From assembly GCA_903907885.1 (NCBI GenBank), contig CAIVPY010000385.1, positions 1 through 10,004 on the forward strand: a DNA stretch of 10,004 nucleotides, given 5' to 3'. This DNA is from an uncultured Bacteroidota bacterium (GTDB lineage: Bacteria > Bacteroidota > Bacteroidia > UKL13-3). The notes under the pieces are model-generated. The model was given only the letters and a program-made list of their open reading frames with translations, was not told the origin of the DNA and searched no databases. Positions 4,925 to 10,004 of the stretch are shown here, piece after piece (the stretch's first letter is position 1; each line of letters opens with the position of its first letter). A program made the position numbers and the translations under genes.

Positions 4925-7612
4925 TTACTCATACCCCAAATTTGGAGCAAGCCATTTTTCAACCCATTCAACACTTTCTCCTTTTCGTTTAGCATATTCT
5001 TCTACTTGGTCTTTGGCTATTTTGCCTAATCCAAAATACTTGCTTTGAGGGTGAGCGAAATAAAATCCACTCACTGCCGCTGCAGGATACATAGCAAAGT
5101 TTTCTGTTAAGTGTAAGCCAATTTTATTTTCAGCATCTAACAAATTAAATAAGGTGCGCTTCTCGGTATGGTCGGGGCAAGCAGGATATCCTGGAGCAGG
5201 GCGAATACCTTGGTATTCCTCTTTTATCAAATCTTCACTGCTCAAATTTTCACTTGAAGCATAACCCCAATATTCTTTACGAACAAGTTCATGCATGCGC
5301 TCGGCAAATGCCTCTGCCAATCTATCTGCAATGGCTTTAATCATGATGCTATGGTAATCATCATGGTCTTTTTCATACGCTTCAACCAATGGCTCAATGC
5401 CTATACCTGCGGTTACGGCAAACCCGCCCATATAATCCGTTTTACCTGTTTCTTTAGGTGCAACGAAATCGGCTAAACAATTGTAGTGTTGACCATCTGC
5501 CTTTTCCGATTGCTGACGTAAGAAGTGAAAGGTGTTCTCGACTCCGCTCGAACTGACATTGGTTTCGCTCGAACTAACAATAACATCATCACTTACTGAA
5601 TTGGCTTCCCAAAATCCTATGACAGCCTTGGCTTTTAGAAGCTTTTTACTAATCACTTCATCCAACATTTTATTGGCATCATCAAACAGCTTTTTCGCTT
5701 CACTTCCAATGATTGCATCATCAAATATTTTTGGGTAACGACCGGCTAATTCCCATGTTGCAAAGAATGGAGTCCAATCAATATATTTTCTTAAATCTTC
5801 TAATGGATAATCTTCAAAAACTTTTGTTCCAGTAAAAGCAGGCTTTACAATATTAGCAACATCCACATTTACTTTAGTAGAACGTGCTTTTTCAATGCTT
5901 ACAAAATTTTTATCCCGTTTACGGTTTTTATAATCTTCGCGGTATTGAGCATAATCTACTTTTAGTTTTTTATGATAAGCTTCACCAAACTCTTTACTGA
6001 TAAGACTTTGAACCACAGGAACACTCTTACTTGCATCAATTACATGAACAACAGAACCACTGTAGTGTGGGTCGATTTTAACAGCCGTATGCACCCTTGA
6101 AGTAGTTGCACCTCCAATTAATAAAGGTATTTTCATACCCAAACGTTCCATCTCTTTTGCCACACCCACCATCTCATCTAAGCTAGGTGTAATCAAACCA
6201 CTCAAGCCAATTACATCCACTTTTTCTTCAATGGCTTTTGCTAGAATCTTTTCTGTTGGCACCATCACACCCATGTCAATAATTTCGAAATTATTACAAG
6301 CCATTACCACACCCACAATATTTTTTCCAATATCATGTACATCGCCTTTTACAGTTGCCATCAGGATGCGTCCTTGATTGGTGCTCATGTTTCCGCTTTT
6401 ACGCTTTTCCTCATCCATATAAGGCATTAGGTAAGCTACTGCCTTTTTCATCACCCTAGCACTTTTTACCACTTGAGGTAAGAACATTTTACCAGCACCA
6501 AACAAATCCCCCACTATATTCATTCCTGCCATCAATGGGCCTTCAATTACATCCAATGGTTTTGGTAATTTTTGTCTTGCTTCCTCCGTATCGGCATCAA
6601 TAAAGTCAACTATACCTTTTACTAAGGCATGACTTAATCTAGACTCAACCGTCCCATTTCGCCACTCTTCATTTACTACTTCAACTTTACCTTTTTGTTT
6701 TACAGTTTCGGCAAACTCTAATAAACGCTCTGTGGCATCATCCCTTCTATCCAACAATACATCTTCTACCCTTTCAAGCAATTCTTTCGGGATATCATCA
6801 TATACCTCCAACATGGCTGGATTTACAATACCCATGTCCATACCTTCATTTATGGCATGATATAAAAATGCTGAGTGCATGGCTTCACGCACCGCATTGT
6901 TTCCTCTAAATGAAAACGACACATTGGATACACCACCACTTACATGAGCTCCGGGCAAATTAGTTCTTATCCATTTGGTCGCTCTAAAAAAATCTAAAGC
7001 ATTTTTGCGATGCTCTTCCATGCCTGTTCCTACTGGAAAAATATTAGGATCAAAAATGATATCTCCGGGATAGAACTTCACTTTCTCTACAAGGATTCTG
7101 TATGCCCTTTCACATATTTCAATTCGTCTTTCATAAGAATCTGCTTGACCCGCTTCATCAAATGCCATAACGATAACTGCAGCACCATAACGTCTAATTA
7201 ATTTTGCTTGATAAATGAATTCTTCTTCACCCGCTTTTAATGAGATAGAATTCACCACACATTTTCCCTGCACCACTTTTAATCCAGCCTCGATGATATG
7301 CCATTTGGATGAATCAATCATCACAGGAACACGGGAGATATCCGGTTCAGATGCTATTAAATTTAGGAACTTAGTCATGGCTTCAGCACCATCCAACATT
7401 CCTTCATCCATGTTCACATCTATAATCTGAGCACCACCTTCTACTTGGTCGCGGGCTACAGACAAAGCGCCATCATAGTCGCCATCTTTTATTAGTTTTA
7501 AAAACTTGGCTGAACCTGTAACATTGGTTCGTTCACCCACATTAATAAAATTTGATTCGGGGGTAACAATCAGAGGTTCAAGACCTGATAATTTTAAAGT
7601 ATATTCTTTCAT
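4925..7612 (-). CDS. metH: cobalamin-dependent methionine synthase, folate/B12/reactivation subunit
   Basis: An 895-residue cytoplasmic protein matching E. coli MetH from about residue 340 to the end. Methyl-H4folate-binding domain, about 15-300: NVGERTNVTGS (24-34), DEGMLDG, DPNIFPVGTG, GGVSNVSFSFRG. Cobalamin cap and binding domains, about 310-545: GDVHDIGKNIVG (423-434), whose H426 is the expected cobalt ligand, then GLSGLITPSLDEM (469-481) and GGATTSRVHTAVK (500-512). AdoMet-dependent reactivation domain, about 560-895: YIDWTPFFATW (610-620), LADFVAPK, and the AdoMet-binding RPAPGYPACPDHTEK (804-818). It lacks the homocysteine domain, supplied by the gene 89 bp upstream. It transfers methyl from 5-methyltetrahydrofolate through cob(I)alamin to homocysteine. 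A serine-rich loop, residues 680-692, is encoded by a duplicated DNA repeat (5534-5578). All catalytic motifs appear intact. Confidence 0.97.
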   Translation of the reverse strand: MKEYTLKLSGLEPLIVTPESNFINVGERTNVTGSAKFLKLIKDGDYDGALSVARDQVEGGAQIIDVNMDEGMLDGAEAMTKFLNLIASEPDISRVPVMIDSSKWHIIEAGLKVVQGKCVVNSISLKAGEEEFIYQAKLIRRYGAAVIVMAFDEAGQADSYERRIEICERAYRILVEKVKFYPGDIIFDPNIFPVGTGMEEHRKNALDFFRATKWIRTNLPGAHVSGGVSNVSFSFRGNNAVREAMHSAFLYHAINEGMDMGIVNPAMLEVYDDIPKELLERVEDVLLDRRDDATERLLEFAETVKQKGKVEVVNEEWRNGTVESRLSHALVKGIVDFIDADTEEARQKLPKPLDVIEGPLMAGMNIVGDLFGAGKMFLPQVVKSARVMKKAVAYLMPYMDEEKRKSGNMSTNQGRILMATVKGDVHDIGKNIVGVVMACNNFEIIDMGVMVPTEKILAKAIEEKVDVIGLSGLITPSLDEMVGVAKEMERLGMKIPLLIGGATTSRVHTAVKIDPHYSGSVVHVIDASKSVPVVQSLISKEFGEAYHKKLKVDYAQYREDYKNRKRDKNFVSIEKARSTKVNVDVANIVKPAFTGTKVFEDYPLEDLRKYIDWTPFFATWELAGRYPKIFDDAIIGSEAKKLFDDANKMLDEVISKKLLKAKAVIGFWEANSVSDDVIVSSSETNVSSSGVENTFHFLRQQSEKADGQHYNCLADFVAPKETGKTDYMGGFAVTAGIGIEPLVEAYEKDHDDYHSIMIKAIADRLAEAFAERMHELVRKEYWGYASSENLSSEDLIKEEYQGIRPAPGYPACPDHTEKRTLFNLLDAENKIGLHLTENFAMYPAAAVSGFYFAHPQSKYFGLGKIAKDQVEEYAKRKGESVEWVEKWLAPNLGYE
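5534..5578 (-). repeat. duplicated interspersed-type repeat inside metH coding sequence
   Basis: On the coding strand two copies share GT(T/C)AGTTCGAGCG. The first spans 5578-5561 and continues AAACC; the second spans 5557-5534 and continues GAGTCGAGAAC. The offset between copies is 21 bp, so frame is kept and the protein reads VSSSETN then VSSSGVEN. The longer copy closely resembles a short motif (TCAGTTCGAGCG...GTCGAG) that I recall being scattered through Bacteroidota genomes. It falls in the reactivation domain between GFWEANSVSDD and the FLRQQ motif, a loop that is variable among MetH proteins. Confidence 0.65.
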
Positions 7613-7616
7613 TTAT

Positions 7617-7721
7617 GCTATTTGCTTCTGGCTTCTAGCCATTGGCTGTTTACTTTTAGTTATTAAACATTTAACCTAACTTATTAGCTACTGACTATAA
7701 GCTACTGGCCAGTAGCCCCAA
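7617..7721. repeat. degenerate heptamer tandem array between the metH halves
   Basis: Read on the plus strand, 15 consecutive 7-bp units stay in one register from 7617 to 7721. Clear units are GCTATTT, GCTTCTG, GCTTCTA, GCCATTG, GCTGTTT (7617-7651) and GCTACTG, ACTATAA, GCTACTG, GCCAGTA (7687-7714); the middle units are decayed. A loose consensus is GCTNTTR. GCTACTGGCCAGTAGC at 7701-7716 is a perfect 16-bp palindrome. The array fills the whole 89-bp space between the two metH genes and runs over the last codons and stop of the upstream one. Such GCTA-type heptamer tracts are, to my recollection, common between Bacteroidota genes. Confidence 0.7.
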
Positions 7722-8703
7722 CTACCCTCGGTTTATACTTAGCCGCTACTTCAGCGATGGCTTTGATATGAGGAGGTGTTGTTCCGCAGCAACCACCAAT
7801 AATATTTATCAAACCTTCTTTCATAAACTCTTCAATTTGTTGTGCCATATATTCTGGACTTTCATCATATGCACCCATTTCATTTGGCAAACCTGCATTT
7901 GGATGAGCACTTATCATAAAGTTAGAATTATGAGAAAGTACTTGCAAATATGGTCTAAGTGCACTAGCACCTAAAGCGCAATTTAAACCCACACTAAGCA
8001 AAGGAATATGAGAAACCGAAATCAAAAATGCTTCAGTTGTTTGTCCTGACAAAGTTCTTCCAGAAGCATCCGTAATGGTACCACTCACCATGACTGGGTA
8101 GCGTTTGCCAATTTCGTCAAACACTTCCTCAATGGCAAACAAAGCCGCTTTGGCATTCAAGGTATCAAAAATGGTTTCAACCAACAACAAGTCTACTCCT
8201 CCGTCTATCAAGGCTCTCGCTTGTTCTTTGTATGCTGTTACCAATTGATCATAAGTAACAGCTCTATATCCAGGATCATTTACATCAGGTGATAAAGATG
8301 CGGTTCTATTTGTTGGCCCCATTGAACCTGCCACAAAACGTGGCTTGTTTGGTTCGCGAGCCGTAAACTCATCCGCTACTTCTCTTGCAATTTTGGCCGA
8401 TTGAAAATTCAATTCATACACCAAATGCTCCAAATGATAATCTGCTTGCGCAATGGTAGTACCGCTAAAAGTGTTGGTTTCAGCTATGTCAGCACCTGCA
8501 GCATAATATTGAGCATGAATATCTTTGATAATATCTGGTCGAGATAATGACAGTAAATCATTGTTGCCCTTTAGTGGATAAGGATGATTTTTCAAAGCTT
8601 CAGTCCTGAAGTCTTCTTCTTCAAGCTTGTGTCGCTGAATCATGGTGCCCATTGCACCATCAAGAACAAGGATTCGTTCTTTTAAAATGTCGGTAATGTT
8701 CAT
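7702..8703 (-). CDS. metH: methionine synthase, homocysteine-binding (zinc) subunit
   Basis: A 333-residue protein equal to the N-terminal homocysteine module of MetH. The TIM barrel begins ILVLDGAMGTMIQRHKLEEEDF (11-32), with ADIAETNTFSGTT (71-83) and AGSMGPTNRTASLSPDV (125-141). The zinc-binding cysteines are C242 in VGLNCALGA and C305/C306 in GGCCGTTPPH, the expected triad that activates homocysteine thiolate. The polypeptide stops exactly where the linker to the folate domain would begin in full-length MetH, and 333 plus 895 residues equals the E. coli total. A stand-alone homocysteine methyltransferase is the alternative, but adjacency to the complementary module argues strongly for a two-subunit MetH. 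Its last residues (GATGQ) and the TAG stop are encoded by the heptamer repeat. Expression should be controlled by the SAM-I riboswitch in its 5' leader. Confidence 0.96.
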   Translation of the reverse strand: MNITDILKERILVLDGAMGTMIQRHKLEEEDFRTEALKNHPYPLKGNNDLLSLSRPDIIKDIHAQYYAAGADIAETNTFSGTTIAQADYHLEHLVYELNFQSAKIAREVADEFTAREPNKPRFVAGSMGPTNRTASLSPDVNDPGYRAVTYDQLVTAYKEQARALIDGGVDLLLVETIFDTLNAKAALFAIEEVFDEIGKRYPVMVSGTITDASGRTLSGQTTEAFLISVSHIPLLSVGLNCALGASALRPYLQVLSHNSNFMISAHPNAGLPNEMGAYDESPEYMAQQIEEFMKEGLINIIGGCCGTTPPHIKAIAEVAAKYKPRVVGATGQ

Positions 8704-8834
8704 GTTTTCGTTATGAAATTTTTGTTTGCATCTAGGCTTCCGGCAAGCTTTAACACTTCGTTAATCAAGCCAGCATTTATTGTCCGGTAAATGAAGGCAG
8801 CATGTTTTATTGCTTAGCGAGAAAGTATTGGATT

Positions 8835-8867
8835 GACAAGTAAATAGCAGCAATGCTTTTACTTATC
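8835..8867 (-). promoter_or_regulatory. anti-P1 alternative hairpin of the SAM riboswitch expression platform
   Basis: GATAAGTAAA (8867-8858) can pair over all ten positions, with one G-U, with TTTACTTGTC (8844-8835); inner AGC/GCT adds three pairs with a single bulged A. The left arm is the 3' strand of riboswitch helix P1, so this hairpin and P1 exclude each other, the expected switch when SAM is absent. Downstream (8834-8704) are further stems: GCC-CATTTA with TAAATG-GGC (8798-8769) and GCTT/AAGC (8748-8736). None has a clear U-run, so whether control is by transcription termination or translation is not evident. Confidence 0.6.
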
Positions 8868-8969
8868 AGCTCTTTCACACGTTCGGTTCAAGATAGGTTT
8901 TGGCACCCTTTCTGTTAAGGGTTGCTAAGACATCATAGGGCCTAATCCCTCCGTCTTTCTCGATAAGCA
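8860..8969 (-). promoter_or_regulatory. SAM-I (S-box) riboswitch upstream of metH
   Basis: The minus strand matches the S-box consensus throughout. P1: TGCTTATC (8969-8962) with GATAAGTA (8867-8860). P2: AAGAC (8957-8953) with GTCTT (8931-8927), then the kink-turn GGAGGG...CCCTATGAT with AGGG/CCCT pairing. The invariant AGCAACC (8926-8920) follows. P3: ACCCTT (8922-8917) with AAGGGT (8910-8905). Then GTGCCAAAACC, where CC can pair with loop GG for the pseudoknot, and P4 with TCTT/AAGA (8893-8890, 8874-8871). This class binds S-adenosylmethionine and turns down methionine biosynthesis when SAM is high. It lies between the candidate promoter and the first metH gene, the expected place for feedback on the split MetH. 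Confidence 0.92.
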
Positions 8970-8972
8970 GGG

Positions 8973-9002
8973 CAAAGATAAGATTTTGAATAGATTATAC
9001 AA
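8973..9002 (-). promoter_or_regulatory. Bacteroidota-type promoter of the metH operon
   Basis: TTG at 9002-9000, a 19-bp spacer and TATCTTTG at 8980-8973 match the TTTG-N19-TAnnTTTG consensus of the Bacteroidota primary sigma factor, with one mismatch (GTTG for TTTG). The predicted transcription start, a few bases beyond the -7 element, falls at the first base pairs of riboswitch P1. The -33 element abuts the stop codon of the upstream YyaL-like gene, so there is almost no spare sequence. Confidence 0.75.
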
Positions 9003-10004
9003 CTAGGTTTTTAACATAGCCACCACCGACTGTACATTATTCAGAGGTAGGCCGCAAGTCTTGTCGATACATACATAAATCGACAAGGCTTCCGATAAAG
9101 GTTTGTCTTTTAATAATGGTATTTGGGTTTCGTTTTGCACCAAGGCATAAACAACATTTGGTAAATACGTTTGGTTCAATTCATATTGAGCGGTCTTATA
9201 ATCATTACCACTCAATACAATCTGACATAGCCCTTTCTCTTTATTTAAGAGCACTTGCAGCCAATTGCTATAACCTGTAGGATATTTATCTATCTTGGTT
9301 TTTATACTATGAAGCAATCTATCCAATATATTTTCATAATCTGAATTGCTAAAATAATACATCAGCATCTGCAAGCACTTTGCAAACACACTATTAGCAG
9401 AAGGTATCACATCATCATTAAAATCAATCCTTCGGGCAATCAAGGCCTCATCATGGATGGATGTAAAATAGAAAAACTTCCTTTCAGCATCATAAAAATA
9501 TTGTATGCTCAGTTGCATAAGCGCATTCGCTTCTAATAAATATTTCTCTTCAAATGTTACTTGGTACAAATAAATCAAAGCTTCTGTTAAACAAGCATAA
9601 TCTTCAGCAAAAGCAGGTATGCTAACTTTGCCATTTTTATAAATTCTATAAAGTCGTTTATTAATTAAAAGTCTCTCTAGGATAAAGTCTGCAGAGGACT
9701 TTGCCATCTTCAAAAACTCTGGTTCACCAAAAACCTGATAGGCTTTGGCATAACCTGAAATCATTAGGGCATTCCAGGATGTAATGGCCTTATCATCTAA
9801 GCCTGGTTTGATTCTTTTTTCTCTTTCAACTAATAATATTTCATTGCATTCTTGAATTATAATATCAATTTCGTCAATCGATTTTGAAGTTAATTTTTCT
9901 AATTCTTCATTGCTTCGTGTGCGGTATAATATATTGCTTGCATGTTCCCAATTACCATAAGCATCTACCGAATAATAAAGACTAAAAAGAGGTTCATCAT
10001 TACA
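9003..10004 (-). CDS. YyaL/DUF255 (thioredoxin-domain, six-hairpin glycosidase-like) family protein, C-terminal half, partial
   Basis: The frame is open from the window edge at 10004 to TAG at 9005-9003, giving 333 residues of a protein whose family is normally near 670-690 residues. The N-terminal thioredoxin-like DUF255 domain therefore lies outside the window. The visible part is the alpha/alpha-barrel region, with the hallmark DDKAITSWNALMISGYAKAY, then AFAEDYACLTEALIYLYQVTFEEKYL, a phenylalanine-rich FFYFTS segment, DDVIPSANSVFAK, and the C-terminal YVCIDKTCGLPL with its paired cysteines. An internal ATG at 9764 is not the start, because the WNALM motif continues upstream of it. The family is widespread (bacterial YyaL, animal SPATA20), but its biochemical activity is not established. 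It runs in the same direction as metH, which has its own promoter just after this stop. Confidence 0.9.
   Translation of the reverse strand, partial: CNDEPLFSLYYSVDAYGNWEHASNILYRTRSNEELEKLTSKSIDEIDIIIQECNEILLVEREKRIKPGLDDKAITSWNALMISGYAKAYQVFGEPEFLKMAKSSADFILERLLINKRLYRIYKNGKVSIPAFAEDYACLTEALIYLYQVTFEEKYLLEANALMQLSIQYFYDAERKFFYFTSIHDEALIARRIDFNDDVIPSANSVFAKCLQMLMYYFSNSDYENILDRLLHSIKTKIDKYPTGYSNWLQVLLNKEKGLCQIVLSGNDYKTAQYELNQTYLPNVVYALVQNETQIPLLKDKPLSEALSIYVCIDKTCGLPLNNVQSVVAMLKT

Noticed and set aside
5291..5738. Plus-strand frames opposite metH
   Set aside because: They are antisense to highly conserved MetH motifs and have no signal of their own. The same applies to the frames at 7010-7430 and 7768-7974.
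8769..8798. Hairpin in the metH leader as the riboswitch terminator
   Set aside because: GCC-CATTTA pairs with TAAATG-GGC, but the following bases (TTGATTAACG) are not a U-run, so terminator function is not supported.

Overview
This window looks like a chromosomal segment of a Bacteroidota (Bacteroidetes) bacterium. The DNA is AT-rich. The clearest promoter matches the TTTG-N19-TAnnTTTG pattern of that phylum. Methionine synthase is encoded as two genes, an arrangement I know from Bacteroidota. The secreted nuclease has the Ig-like plus C-terminal domain layout typical of the group, and starts lack obvious Shine-Dalgarno sequences. I cannot assign a genus.

Layout, left to right. Positions 2-61 may hold the last 19 codons of a rightward gene. 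Positions 142-1692 (minus) encode a secreted endonuclease I family protein. The 519-bp gap at 1693-2211 has no convincing gene, only short protein-like fragments. Positions 2212-2550 (minus) encode a HxlR-type regulator, divergent from a secreted SnoaL/NTF2-like protein at 2688-3386 (plus); the region between them holds an inverted repeat that could be an operator. A perfect 32-bp palindrome (3419-3450) and a second hairpin (3504-3522) precede an MscS-type mechanosensitive channel at 3633-4721 (plus).

The right half is a leftward methionine unit. At the window edge is the C-terminal half of a YyaL/DUF255-type protein (9003-10004). Its stop codon abuts a strong promoter candidate (8973-9002), followed directly by a SAM-I (S-box) riboswitch (8860-8969) and a roughly 155-nt leader. 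Next comes the homocysteine-binding half of cobalamin-dependent methionine synthase (7702-8703), then the folate, cobalamin and reactivation half (4925-7612). Together the two proteins total 1228 residues, almost exactly one E. coli MetH (1227). When S-adenosylmethionine is plentiful the riboswitch should reduce expression of both halves.

I found no wholly new system. The most unusual features are repeats embedded in genes. A degenerate 7-bp array fills the gap between the metH halves and encodes the C-terminus and stop of the first. A duplicated motif resembling a Bacteroidota interspersed repeat lies in frame inside the reactivation domain of the second. There is also a large perfect palindrome behind the SnoaL-like gene.
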